Source: Epiperipatus broadwayi (Eukaryota; Onychophora; Udeonychophora; Euonychophora; Peripatidae). Taken from it: a stretch of DNA of 64,000 nucleotides. The stretch spans positions 18,866,353 to 18,930,352 of the forward strand of contig JAQFVV010012394.1 in NCBI GenBank assembly GCA_028023455.1, given 5' to 3'. Under the pieces are notes generated by a model that was given only the letters and a program-made list of their open reading frames with translations, did no database searches and was not told where the DNA came from. The position numbers and the translations under genes were made by a program. Of this stretch, positions 23,420 to 35,289 are shown in pieces; position 1 is the first letter of the stretch; every line of letters starts with the position of its first letter.

Positions 23420-26340
23420 GTTGTGGTGAATGTACTTCTGGTTGTATAAAAAAAGTACAGAAATCAAAAACAGCACACTAACGAGATGATTGAGCTACAG
23501 GATGAAGCAGTTATTTTCGTAAATGTCAGGTTAAGAAACAATATCGCTTTCTTAGTCACTCCTGCGGTGATATTTGGAACTAATATTGTCGTTTAACAGA
23601 ACCCTTGAAATTTAAATACAAATTTCTCATAGAACTTTTTTTTTGTAAATTTTCAATTTTGAAGAAAACCGGACAAATGAACCAATCACCGGATCATTAT
23701 TCAAAAAACCGGACTGTCCGAGAGAAAACCGGTCAGGTAGCAATATTAGCTAGAATCAAAAGCTAAGCTAAAATATTTACAATATCTTCAATATTTCTAA
23801 AGCAGATCGAATCTGAGAGCTGCATTTTTTACAATATTATTAGATTTTTTATTATTACATTTATCAAATAATACATTGGAAGCATTAATGACCCTTTCCT
23901 TCACAATCTCTGAATCATTAATGGTTTCATATATTTACCAAGTATGTGACAAATTTTATATGATGCTTTTGTCATTACTACATGATACTCTACGGACATA
24001 ACATCTTATAGTTATTGCAATGACTTCTTGAAGAAAGTTAACTTTTTACATCTTATTAAAAACAACAAGGAAAAGTATCATTAAAAGATTAATGTTTCAT
24101 GGTATAATGATGAGTCATGTTATATATTTTTAATATAACACTTTCACTGATCAATCAGACAAGTTGCAAACAGTGTTTATTTTGCACAACAAAATATTCT
24201 TTCCAAAGGTGGGGGGAGCGAATAGGTGCAGTCCGTGGCTGAATACCATTTGACTAATTTTTCCTACGCATCTCAAAATTTTAAAAACTTAGATCAATAA
24301 GTTTGTGTTTCAGGCTGCATATAAAAGTTTGGTGGGTTGCAGGCTGAGTAACTAGGAGGTGTCAACTGGTGAACACTATTACAATATCTTTTTTTTGATA
24401 GTATATCATTTGTTACTAAAAATAACATTAAAGGACTATATTTTATTATTTCTATTTCTACACATTAATAAAGAATACAATTTCAGTCACATGATTAATT
24501 AAAAGTTTAAAAAGTTCTTAAACTGGTAAAAAAAATTACCTTAATTATTTTTGATTCCAACACTGGTTTAGATTTTGTTTCACTTGATGTGGAAATAAAT
24601 GATTTCTGACCCTTAAAATAATAATAATAATAATAATAAAGATAATAATATTAATCATAACAATAATAATTATAATAATTACATTTATTCAAGTCAATGC
24701 ATTCCACATATACTCATTATATGAATGGGAAAGGGAGATTTTCACATTCTTAAAAATTTTCAACATTGAAAATAAAAGCAATTTAAGATAGATTTTTCTG
24801 ATACAATTTAAAACAACATTGTTGCTATGACCAATTGTTGTCAACATGCCCAATATAGATATTAGTGATAGACTATTTTAAAACCACAACATAAAACAAA
24901 CAGGATAAAGCAATGCAAAAAAATATCTATATATATATATGAGTATACACTTATTATAAAAATGTAATTTACTTAAGATATGTATGTAATAAACTCTTGA
25001 TTCATTGTTTTTCAAAGAACATGAAAAAATAATAGATGAGCAAAATGATAAAATGGAAACCGATTGAAAATTATAGATAAGAAATAATTAAAGAATAGCC
25101 ATTAAAATATTGTAACCATAAAATATAACTTAACCATTAGCTTTAAGTTCAACTCAGATAGTATAATTCAAAATGGTCATCTATTATATATAAAATTCAT
25201 GTTTCAGTATATAAAATACAGAATAAGTAATTTTAATTTTATAGTAATTAATTGTTTAAACTAATCAGAATTAATATCAATTACACTAACTAGTTAAGAA
25301 TATTTTTTAAAATAAATAATCCAAGTTATTATAAAAAGTAATTTATTTAACTGTTTTAATTTTATGTAAAAAATTAAATAGACATGTATTTTTTTTAAAA
25401 AAAAAGATCATAACTAATCACTATAATTAATATTAACATGATTTTTGGACATACTGATAAAAAATGTATAAACATTTTAAAAATGTAATATTTAATTGGG
25501 AAAAAAAAAGAGCTAAAAATCACATACAAAAAGAAAAAAAATAAAGAATAAAGAATGGGAATAAAATTAACTATTTTAAATTTTTTAAAAAAAAAGTTAT
25601 TTAAAAATTTGAATCAACATTTTTATGATAACATTTAAGATTTAAAAAAAATGTTGATTCAAATTTTAAAATAATATAACTATTTATATAGAAAAGTACT
25701 AACAAAACTGTGATTTGTCAATGATAAATAAGAAATAAAACTAAAGTTCTAAAAACAAAGACTCCACAAAAAAAAAAAAACATACTTCATTGGTGTTAGC
25801 TTGCCCCCCCCAAAAAAACAAAAAAACAAAAACAACAACAACAGATGATGATGTGGAAAAATGAAACATGCATATAGAATAGATTAAGAATAAACAGATT
25901 TTAAATAACTCACTGCAAGATAGAGGCATCACTTCCAAGTATAGATAAACAAGGAAGAAAACATTACTTAGTCAGCTTCCAATTGCCGAGTAGTAAATAT
26001 TTGTGTATTGTTTTTATCTTTGCTTTTACCCCTAAACTAAAAATAATTAAATAACCATTTATAACCCAATAATGTATATTTAGTTGGGTGGTCTATGAAC
26101 CAACTACCGAAATAAAAATATTAGTACTAATAGGAACCTGTTCATCCAGCCCAAATTTATGAGCATGGTAAGTAGATACACTAAATACTAGGCCATAAGA
26201 CTTCTCATATGTGTATTTATGTTAAGCTTCCTTCCTGGAAGCAAAATATTAAGTAATTATGCAATGGAATACTATGACCAAGAAATAACCTTTGATTATC
26301 AGAGACAATAGCTACCATTCCCTCACTATTTTTTTTTCTC
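23420..26340. other. Intron sequence; possible hAT terminal remnants and low-complexity tracts
   Basis: ACCGGACAAATGAACC and AACCGGACTGTCCGAGAG near 23670-23720 and a GGTGGGTTGCAGGCTGAG block near 24330 may be terminal parts of hAT elements but I cannot define ends. A TAA/AAT microsatellite lies at 24616-24640. The rest is AT-rich with A- and C/A-runs near 25770-25845. Confidence 0.4.
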
Positions 26341-26344
26341 ATGT

Positions 26345-26445
26345 GTCATAGCATCAGCTGGGAAGCGAACCCGCTAGCACAGGACAACTGGTTTTAAAGC
26401 AGCCGTCGCTGACCTCTCGACCACCAATGCTTGACTAAACTTTTT
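26345..26445 (-). repeat. tRNA-Ser-like SINE head or tRNA pseudogene
   Basis: The minus strand reads GGTGGTCGAGAGGTCAGCGA, a short variable part, then AGCGGGTTCGCTTCCCAGCT. The first is like a serine-tRNA A-box region and GGTTCGCTTCC is a near-perfect B box. The anticodon stem does not pair well (CTGC opposite CCAG). Its G+C is far higher than the surroundings. Best read as a tRNA-derived repeat. Confidence 0.5.
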
Positions 26446-26734
26446 TAACTCAATATGTTCTCACACAACAATTCTAGAGCTAGATCATAAATTTTAATTC
26501 CTTTTTAATGATTAAGATGTACACATATATGTTACACATGTTTTACAATAGATATAACTATTATTCACACATATTATTATTATCACACCTATATGTATAA
26601 ATTATAATGACTTCGTCACTGAAATGTAATGAATTAATAAAAATACTAATGGGGTTTCATATGGAGAAAATACTGAAAATACTAAATGTAACCAAAAATG
26701 CAGCATTAACATTATATTTAATGTTTTCAGTTTT

Positions 26735-26850
26735 CTTTAGGAGGAAATGGAAGAAGATGAGGGGGAGGACATGGAGGAGGAGAGGAGGGGCAAAGGATGG
26801 AAGGAGGAGAGGAGGAAGAGGGAAGGAGGTGGTGATGATGATGATGATAA
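26735..26850 (+). repeat. Polypurine tract (GGA/AGG-rich) and GAT repeat
   Basis: About 85 bases of almost pure purine (GGAGGAGAGGAGGGGCAAAG and neighbours) end in a GATGATGATGATGAT run. It produces a chance arginine-rich frame. Such tracts can form triplexes or G-rich structures. Confidence 0.85.
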
Positions 26851-27769
26851 ATCACTTCTTATGATAAAAAATGTGAACATTCTCTCCTTTTAAATTATTT
26901 AATGGAAATTTCCCTATTTTATTTATTTACTATGGCATATAAAAAATTAATAACTACATATATGTAAACAATGCTAAATATGTAAAATAATTACTATTTA
27001 TGGTACGATTCAAAACTGATACCACTTTAAAACTTTTTCTTTTTTTTTAAAAAAAAGTTAATCTTTTTATTTTAAAAATATCCGACACCTAAGACCTTCT
27101 TTTGATAAAAATGCAAATGTTCTTCTGTCTTCACTATACCCCAAAATATTATATAATGGATTGTTAGAAAAAAATTTGCTCATATTATCATTTATTATTT
27201 TACAAAAATAATCAAACAAACCATAATAAATCATAAATTATATTCTTTTACAATAGCATATATTTTTAGACTGAAGCATATTTAAAATTTTAGGGTATAT
27301 AGCAGATTCATTTGAAGAAACAAAATCCCTTTATTTCTGTATTGCAATTATTTCAAATTTATTACTTATTTAACTATGCAGAGGCGTAGGTAAGAGATAC
27401 AAACTCTTTTCTTAAATATTGTTACATATATTGGTTGCGTTGCATAATTGCATGTTTGCATATGACAAAGGTTATGCCAACAATTTGATTATAATACTCA
27501 TTTTTGTAAGGATTTGTGATATTCGATAGTAAACTGTATTTGAGAGACATCACAAATTCCAAAGTCAGCATAGACATAGTTGTGTATGCTTTCATGACCG
27601 TTACAAATATTTCGCAAAGTCAACTACTGAAGATTCTGACTAAGTAATATTAAAGACATTTTGTTGGTTGTATTTTTAGTAATATCTATAGCTCTATTAT
27701 TTGAAAAAAAAACCATCTTTCATTAATGTGTATTTTTGTATTTCTTTGTTTAATGGACAAACTTCAACA

Positions 27770-28335
27770 CTTCAACTATCCATATCAATGAAAATCTGAT
27801 GATGGAGTGCTCAAAGCCCTTGCTGATGCCAGTATTATAGTCATACTCATGTTGACCTTAAGTCAATCTAATCTCTCATACGTAGAACCTTAATATGTCC
27901 ATTTTAAATACACAGAGAGGGGTGGGCAGAATACAGACTGAATATGTAATATTGAAATACAATTATAATGTATATATTTAACCTAGATGTAATTAAAGGA
28001 GATTGAATCCAGATTTTCAAGCTTTCTACAGTCAGCCACTCTATTCAATATAACCGACTTGGGGTCAGGATGGATATGACTATAATATAGGCATCGTCAA
28101 GGGATTTGAGCATTCCATTATCAGATTTTTAGTGATATGGATGGTTGAAGAGTGAAGAGTCCATTAAAATGTATAGATTTGTTATCTTAATATAAACCAA
28201 GCACTGATTGGGAGATGATGATCTGGACCAACCGATGAGTGCTGGTTCAGCATGCAATATGTATATTGGAGATTGTTTATCTTTTTCACATGTATGTGGT
28301 CATGTGTATCAGTTATATTGGATAGAGTCTATTTC
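27770..28335. repeat. Family R2 foldback, diverged copy
   Basis: The left arm contains CATATCAATGAAAATCTGAT and the right arm ATTATCAGATTTTTAGTGAT, CAACCGATGAGTGCTGGTTC and GTGGTCATGTGTATCAGTTA, the usual R2 blocks in inverted order around ACAGAGAGGGGTGGGCAGAA. Confidence 0.75.
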
Positions 28336-28611
28336 TTTGTTTAACAATTTCTAGGTTGTATCTGGAAATAAAGTAAAAAAAATCATGTATTTTAAATATA
28401 CAAATATAATAAATGGAAAGTTTCAATTTTTAGTACTTATTTTATTTTTTGCATTTTAACACAAACATATGACCTATGTTATAATTTTTTTGATGATGAT
28501 CTCCGCAGACTTAAATAATGCCAGATTTTTGAAAAATAGTTTCACAGAAGACTAATAATGCTAAAATATAATGATAAAACAAGCGAGAAAGTAAGCTGTA
28601 ATAAAATATAC

Positions 28612-28789
28612 CTGGCTTTCAGCAGAGAAAGTTTGGTAACAGAAGCCAATGCACACCTTTTCTCGTGAATGAAGCAAAATCTGATAACCTTCAGAGCTTT
28701 TCCCTTGGAGAAACATACTTTCTTCAACAGGTGTGTGTATTTCATTTAATTGTTTATAGAACAACCATTCTCGACTTTGAGTAATCAAT
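28612..28789 (-). CDS. NPHP4: NPHP4 internal exon (178 bp)
   Basis: The acceptor is a T-rich tract ending AACAG and the donor is GTATAT. One base completes the arginine codon from the previous exon, then 59 codons read LITQSREWLFYKQLNEIHTP, then VEESMFLQGKSS and end YQTFSAESQ. The sequence around SREW...HTPVEE.MF and the later FxYQTFSA correspond to conserved positions of the NPHP4 Ig-like region, where an EW/RE pair, a TPVEE motif and a phenylalanine-rich strand recur. It ends in phase 0, matching the next exon at 17088 across an 11.5 kb intron which carries a hAT transposase relic and LINE copies. A second overlapping frame on the same strand in this interval is a shadow. Confidence 0.88.
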
Positions 28790-29227
28790 CTGTTAAAAAA
28801 AAAATAATGAAGAATTCTTTAAAATATAAAACTGTGATCATAATTATTATGATGATAAATCACAAATTTTTAAAATTGACCGTTAAATATATTTATTTGT
28901 TTTCTTCACATTAATTTTAAATAAGAATTATTATTATTAAAATTGTAATTTGTTATTACTACTTCCAATTTATATTTTCACTATTATTTTTTAGAAAAAA
29001 TTAAAGTAATCTAAAAATATGTTATAATAATAAAAACTGATATTTATTATTTAAATGATAAATTTTAAACGTAAAAAAAATTACATATCAAAATTAAAAT
29101 AAATAATATTACTATTTTTTTTTTATAGTTTTAAAATAAAGCTCCTTTCATTATGAATTCTCTACTGATATGTTAATATATGTGTAAAAATGTGTTTTAA
29201 AAGTGATTTAGCAATTTTAATGAGTAG

Positions 29228-29335
29228 GAACTAGATGGGGATTTTATGCAAAAGCCTTCTGGCATCCATTGATTACTCTAGCATGCATGGAGTAGCAATA
29301 CCTATAGAAAGTTTTTGCCTGTTTTAATTATTATA
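29228..29335 (+). repeat. Family R1, one arm only
   Basis: AACTAGATGGGGATTTTATG, AAAGCCTTCTGGCATCCATT and TTTTTGCCTGTTTTA identify a truncated R1 right half. Confidence 0.75.
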
Positions 29336-29549
29336 CTGTATTTATTCTTAAGTTTTCTGATCAAAAAAGTGAATGTATACATTTATATTTGACAGTTTAT
29401 GGAAATCGATCTGCTTTCTTTCCATTACATATGTATAGTTAAATGTAATATTTTAACATGTTAATATACATGTAAATGTAACAAGTGGGAACTCCATTAT
29501 ATAAATAGAGTTAAAACTACAGCCAAGGTATATATATTAAAGTACAGCA

Positions 29550-29830
29550 ACCAATCAGATTGGTTCTTCAGGCTAAAAGAAAACAAACTTGTCCAAACTA
29601 CTACTGACCAAAAGATGATAACTTCTGATTGGTCACATTCATGTTATTATGCATGAACCTAAGTGAAAACAGTCCAGTAAATAAACCAAAAGAATATCAG
29701 CAATCAGTTGCTAAGATAACACTCAAATAATAAATGGATTTATTATTTATTATCTTAGTGTTGTACAGACAATAAATTAATGATTTTCTATTGGTTTATT
29801 TAAACATTGGCTGAAGTAATGTGATTTACA
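29550..29830. repeat. Possible inverted-repeat element
   Basis: CAATCAGATTGGTTC, CTGATTGGTCAC, a TAAGATAACACTCAA ... TTATCTTAGTGTTGTA inverted pair (about 29713/29751) and ATTGGTTTATTTAAAC suggest a decayed MITE; borders are unclear. Confidence 0.4.
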
Positions 29831-30170
29831 TATATATATATAATCAATAATGACATTTATAGAGATTAGATAAATATATAGAAATATTCATAAACTATAA
29901 ATATAAAGACTATATTTTGGATAAAAAAAATATTCGTAACAACAGTAAACATTTTGGCAAAATCTTTAGCCATTCTCAGAAATAAGTATAAAAAGGAATT
30001 AGAAAATTTAAAAAGTGAAAACATTCAATTTCATTGCCAATTTTATAATTTCTTTTTGTAGTTAATTCTGAGGATAGATAATCAGTTTGGTCGAAATGCT
30101 AATGTTGTGAATAAATTTTTCCATTCACAAGAAAAAGGAATACAGCGGTTTATTATTTTTGACTTTATGT

Positions 30171-30294
30171 TTATAATTAAATCAAAATAATAATTACTTT
30201 GATCTATAACTTTGAAACTCATTATTTCATAATTATAATTAAATCAAAATAATAATTACTTTGACCCATAACTTTGAAACTCATTATTTCATAA
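30171..30294. repeat. 62-bp direct tandem duplication
   Basis: A unit starting TTATAATTAAATCAAAATAA occurs at 30171-30232 and 30233-30294 with only a couple of differences (GATCTATAAC against GACCCATAAC). Confidence 0.9.
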
Positions 30295-31243
30295 CTGTCA
30301 CTAAATCTGAAAATTCAAACGAACAATTAATTATTATATTATAGTTTTGATATATATTTATTAAATATATGTAATACTGAGAATAAAAATTTAGTTATGA
30401 AATAATAAAGTATGAATACATTACTATAATAATTCACAAGTCAGTTTCATAGATAATCATTTTTTAAGAAACTTGCAAACAATATTCATTTTCTTGCAAG
30501 AGTGCCAATGTATTGTTTTGATTTAGTTATCATACAATATGAGGAGTGAAATTTAAAAAAAATTTAAAAAATTTTTTAAACAGGATCATATGTTTAATAT
30601 CCCTGGAGATGACCAGCTTCTAAAAGGTTGAAATGTAGGAATTTTAGAATAAAAATTAAACAAGACATAAAAAATTACACTGTTTTTAATAACATATGGA
30701 AAAAAGTGTAAATATAAAAATTAATATTTATGTAATTACATGTAGTTATATCTGATGGAATACTGGTACAGTAAGGATTTAGTTGCTTGTTGTAGTGATG
30801 TTCTGGTTGGCAATGTGAAATATAAATAATTATTATAAATTAAATCCAAATTCATTCAGTAATTCATAAGTCGGACTCTTAAGAGATTTGATTATTTTAA
30901 TTATTGTACTGTTAAATATTTACTTTCATAAACCATTTTTATTTTTCTTTGTTTTTAATGTCAGCAATACATAATAAAAATTCCCGTTTACATAAGCAAA
31001 TGAAAGAAATTAAGATTTTGTTCTTTATTGGCTTTTTTTCTTCTTACTTTCTTTTTTTCCTTTTATTTTGAATAACAGTTCATAAAAGTTCTTCAAGACT
31101 TCATGGATTATCTCCGAGAAAATAACAGCTTTTTGGTGGTACATAAATTATAGATTAATAATGACTGCACAAAGTATTAAAAGTTTGGATGAGTATATTT
31201 ATAAAATACTTTAAACAAATTCATACACCTACAAACATCTTAC
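30295..31243. other. Remaining NPHP4 intron sequence
   Basis: AT-rich intron with no recognised gene or repeat up to the donor of the exon at 31244. Confidence 0.5.
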
Positions 31244-31470
31244 CTTAGTTCTGGATCTTGACATGTAACCATTACAGTCAATGTCTTATAAAATGGATTT
31301 GTTAACTCAAATTCAAAAAACTCCGCTGATCCAAGAGATGGGTAAATGATATGTTCTGAAGTCATTGCCTGGCTAAGCAGATTGCTAATACTTTCCTTTT
31401 TACTTTGTTCTCGGTAAAAGTTGACAAGTTTTAAATCACGATTTCTTTCAATTTTTTCAAACTTCACAGG
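31244..31470 (-). CDS. NPHP4: NPHP4 internal exon (227 bp), start of conserved C-terminal region
   Basis: The minus strand reads TTTTCTAG, then PVKFEKIERNRDLKLVNFYR, a charged helix-like start, followed by the beta-rich stretch with SAEFFEFELTNPFYKTLTV and ending TCQDPELR. The donor is GTAAGA. The motifs FFEFxLxNPF and DPEL are what I recall as typical of nephrocystin-4 orthologues, where they open an Ig-like/MSP-like domain. The exon has 75 codons and two leftover bases (AG), completed by the A of the next exon to give arginine. It lies 323 bp from the previous exon and 2454 bp from the next. No frame damage is visible. This is one of the strongest pieces of evidence for the gene's identity. 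Confidence 0.88.
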
Positions 31471-31793
31471 CTAGAAAACAAAAATAAACTAATACATCAA
31501 AAACGATTTTTTTTTTTTTTTGCATTTTCAAATAAATGCAAAATTAAACAATCTACATTAAAAAAAAAAATTAACTGAATAATTTAAACTTTAATGCAGT
31601 GACATTTTCATTGAACAACAACAAAAAAATCATTAGCAGTAAATATATATTCCAAACCCATTAAATATTAAGTAGCATGTATTTAACATTTTAAAAAATC
31701 ATTATTAGAAAATGGTATACATTTTTGTAACTTGTAACCACTGGAATTCTTGATAAATTAATATAACGACTTCTAAAAACATGTTTTACTCAC

Positions 31794-31996
31794 ATGGATA
31801 TTTGGTTGTTCACTATCTTCAAGTATTGTCCTAACCCTGCTCATCCGGTTTAGTTTCCGTATCCGTTCAGAATCTAAATTTGTATTTTGTGTTTGTTCAC
31901 CATTTACTTTGTTTTGATTGTAGACAAGAGCTGAAGCTAACTGTCGATCCTTACTTGCCAGAGGATGGGCTACTGTGACCTTTTTTTGAGCTAGAG
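31794..31996 (-). CDS. NPHP4: NPHP4 internal exon (203 bp), charged linker region
   Basis: The exon begins after TGATTTTAG and ends before the donor GTGAGT. Two bases complete the previous codon, then 67 codons follow. The product is hydrophilic: it starts LAQKKVTVAHPLASKDRQ and continues to SERIRKLNRMSRVRTILEDS, a basic segment likely to be helical or a linker. It ends in phase 0 (codon CAT), which joins directly to the proline codon opening the exon at 31470, only 323 bp away. A poorly conserved charged linker just before the well conserved Ig-like region is what I expect at this place in NPHP4, but that is an inference. Higher G+C than the surrounding intron supports coding. Confidence 0.7.
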
Positions 31997-32545
31997 CTAA
32001 AATCAGATATAAAATAAAAAGGAATATATAAGTATGATGACAAAAATATTTTCATGGATTAAAGATGTCTAACGTTCTTTCAAGTTTTCTATGAGCAAAT
32101 ACAGGTAAGTGATCATTCATATAGAAAAAAATAGATAAGTAGGTGGCTCTTATTGTGGTTATATATGAAATTTAAAATTAATTATGAGATAGTGATCAAA
32201 TTTAAAATTACTAAACATCACATGATCACCATTTAAAATTGCTTGTCGATATTTCAATAACACTTTCTTCACAGTCTATTTTCAAGAATAATTAGTATAT
32301 AAGTTATTACAATGCAGTTATAATGTAACTAACAAATGCAGACTCCTAAATTAAGTTTTTGAATATTTGGCTTCTATCATGCAAGAGTTATCTAATACTA
32401 CTAAAATAATTATCCAAAATAAAGCATATCTTAAAATATTAATCTATGTAAAATTTCAGCATACATGCACACATGCACATAAATTTAATGAAGGTAAATC
32501 TTTCCATAAAAATCAATATAATTTTCTACTTCTTCTTTTCATATG

Positions 32546-32765
32546 TATTGATTTCTATTATAACATATCATACCATTTACACCTTTTTAGACACTTTATC
32601 AATACTTTTATTTGTATTAAACTAAGTTTCGACTGTTCTGCAGTCATCATCAGAGCTCTGATGATGACTGCAGGACAGTCGAAACTGTTAGTTTAATACA
32701 AATAAGACTATTGATAAAGTGTCTAAAATGTATAAATGGTATGATATGTTATAAAAATCAATGTG
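32546..32765. repeat. Family R4 palindrome, about 105-bp arms
   Basis: An almost perfect hairpin centred on CAGAGCTCTG (32651-32660). Arms pair CTTTATCAATACTTTTATTT with AAATAAGACTATTGATAAAG and GTTTCGACTGTTCTGCAG with CTGCAGGACAGTCGAAAC, extending out to ATAACATATCATACCATTTA. The open frame at 32367-32696 is chance. Confidence 0.9.
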
Positions 32766-33324
32766 GTCAAACTTTTTGCAGATGCACCTGTAATAAAAAT
32801 AAAAACATTTACATTTTAATAACTTTGATACATTGCGTTTGATTTTTAACTTTTTTATTTATCCTTTGCCTTATTCTATGATTTTGAGAATATTAACATA
32901 TCTCCAGTGTATTCTTTCTTTTGTATCTACATGTTAGGATTATCTTCAGGTTCTTCTCCTAAGTTCTTTTCATTCTTACTAAAAAACAGTTCTCTATTGT
33001 TAACTAATATTTTCCTTTCATAATATTTTGAGTTTTATTTAACGTACTATCAGGTGATTATAAGATCAGATGTTGTTTGAACATTAAAGTCACAGACCAA
33101 AAAAAAAAACAAATTTATTTTTTTTTAATCAAATATATATATTTTTAAATTTTCCCTGATCACTCTTCATTTCATTATTTTTATCACTGGGATAAAATAC
33201 TCAGGATAAATTATGAGTCACGTGTTTCTTCATATTAAACAATAACATACAACATTTTATCTGTAATATTTCTTGTTTTTAGTACTGTCTAAACTTCTTA
33301 ATATTTATTTTATCTTTTCTCATT

Positions 33325-33625
33325 TTAAAACAGGCAAACTGTCCATACAGTATTGCCACTCAGTGCAAAATCAGAGTAATCAATGGATGCCAGGGGGCTT
33401 GTGCATAAAATCCCCATCTAGTGCCTATTTTGGCTTGTGGCCTCCATCATTGAGGAGACTGAGAGCACTGCAGCTAGTCTGGGGATATTGGATGAGTAGA
33501 CACTAGATGGGGATTTTATGCACAAGTCTTCTGGCATCCACTGACTGGCAATACTGTATGAAGAATTTTGCCTGTTTTAATAACAGTTATAAGCAAGCAT
33601 AAGAAATGGTGATCATGTGATTTTT
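33325..33625. repeat. Family R1 foldback, well preserved
   Basis: AACAGGCAAACTGTCCATAC on the left and TACTGTATGAAGAATTTTGC on the right bracket the element. The middle has GGCTTGTGGCCTCCATCATT and CTAGTCTGGGGATATTGGAT; it ends AAGAAATGGTGATCATGTGA, the usual right terminus. Confidence 0.85.
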
Positions 33626-34869
33626 TCTCATTTTATTGAATAAATCTTAGTATTTTCATTTAAATTTCTCTGATCTTTCATTCATTTCAATTAGTAAATA
33701 TTCACTAATAAATAAAAGTATTCTTTTTGTAATTATTTAATACATTTGGACTTTTAATTTAAATGATAGTGTCTCTTATCCTGTCAATTATTATTAATTA
33801 TTTTCAACAACTGGATAATTTTAATTTTATCATTATATTTCGATGCCTTTACTCATAATTCCAGCTCAATCTGGAAAAAAAAATCCACCACTTTTAATAA
33901 TAAACAATGCCTTTGCCAAAGGAAATAATTCAAACAGCTTTTTAGCTACTATTCCTGGCAATTATATTTGCAATAATAAGAAAAACATGAATAGCTGAGC
34001 TAATCCCTGATTCAAACTAGATCTGATCCATTCCCACACCTCTTACAAATGATCATCATTATTATTATACATATCTTTAATTAAATATATTTATTAAATC
34101 TTAAAATACCAAGATCACCTAAGTCTTTGCTAGCTTGATTCTTCCATGCCATATATTCACAATTATAAAACAAAATATTTTTGTATTAATCCTGGAAGAT
34201 TTTCTTTCAATGGTCTCAACAGAGCTATAAAATTTCAAATCAGATTTGTATGAAATGCTATATCTTAGAGCACTGTCATATAATAACAGACCAAATTTCC
34301 CAATATATACCAAACCAACCCTAGGCTCATCAATTAGGCTAGGAAAATGAACACATATAAAAATTGAAGTAAATTATGTGTTTAGGTATATATTATAACA
34401 GGTCTGTTAAATGGCATACAATAATATAAGGTGTGGGCATAAAATATATAAAGTTGAAAGGAAAAGTAGAGATAAACACAGACATAAATTTTTGTAGATA
34501 TTTTCTACATTTCACTTGGAATAAAAATAATAAATGATGGGTTAAATAACTCTGAATTTAAAATAGAATTTTATGCCTAATAAATATTATTTGTAATTCT
34601 GATTTTGAATTTAAAAACAAGCATGATTTATTTTTGAAATAATGCTTGTATACATTTCTTTTATCTATTTTTAAAAATCTTTCTAGATTAAAAATTCCAA
34701 AGGATTAAAGTAAAAACATGTAGATGAGGCCACTAGATGGTGATAAGTGTTCAGCATCACAGTGCATCAAGAGTTACAAAAATTCAAGAAATTTCAAGTT
34801 TAAGGGGAGTTGGAGTGGAGAATCCAACACGAAACAGTTGGTAAGTGCTTTTACAATTAATTTCTAAGC
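33626..34869. other. AT-rich intron sequence
   Basis: No gene recognised. A strong donor-like GTAAGT follows CAGTTG at about 34840, and GTGGAGAATCCAACACGAAA just before it could be the start of a transcript or retroelement linked to the next open frame, but this is speculative. Confidence 0.4.
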
Positions 34870-35289
34870 ATGGATGGGCATAAAAACCCTAAATCTGCCA
34901 TTGGCAAGCTATTATCTGAAACCACTATTAGTCCTATATTGACCGATAGCGGTGAAAACAATCATTCTGATATAATTTCCAAATCGTTATCAAACGCTAA
35001 TGAAAACCTAATAGTCAATAAAAAACCTACTAAAACATGTAAATACAATCCTAGTAACAATCTACATAAAGCTACAGAAAAATCTGATTTTAAAAAAGCC
35101 AATACTTACATTGAAACTAACGTAAATACTGGAGAATTTCTTAAAAATCCGCAAGAGGCTGATAAAAGCTTTTTACATGAAGACTCTTTTAACCATAAGA
35201 AACTTATTTCAAATCCTAGAGCAATTCAAACAACAGTATTAGATTCAGAACAAAAAAATCATAATCATCAGGGTAAAAAAAACATGTAG
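34870..35289 (+). CDS. Unassigned 139-codon open frame (hydrophilic)
   Basis: An ATG-started frame of 139 codons begins MDGHKNPKSAIGKLLSETTI and ends QGKKNM before TAG. A stop-free run of this length is unlikely by chance in DNA this AT-rich. The product is hydrophilic, rich in Asn, Lys and Ser, has no tryptophan, one cysteine, no membrane segment and no signal peptide, and looks intrinsically disordered. I do not recognise it. It lies antisense in the longest NPHP4 intron with no other open frame close by. It could be a nested single-exon gene, an exon of an overlapping gene, or the N-terminal (gag-like) part of a retroelement. The second half of any protein was not found: frames after 35289 are interrupted. 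Confidence 0.35.
   Translation: MDGHKNPKSAIGKLLSETTISPILTDSGENNHSDIISKSLSNANENLIVNKKPTKTCKYNPSNNLHKATEKSDFKKANTYIETNVNTGEFLKNPQEADKSFLHEDSFNHKKLISNPRAIQTTVLDSEQKNHNHQGKKNM

Noticed and set aside
26345-26445. Serine tRNA gene on the minus strand
   Set aside because: Anticodon stem does not pair and acceptor ends are not complementary enough; looks like a SINE head.
26607-26864. Arginine-rich 85-residue protein
   Set aside because: Produced by a polypurine tract; no homology visible.
28542-28745. 67-codon minus frame overlapping an NPHP4 exon
   Set aside because: Out of frame with the conserved NPHP4 reading.
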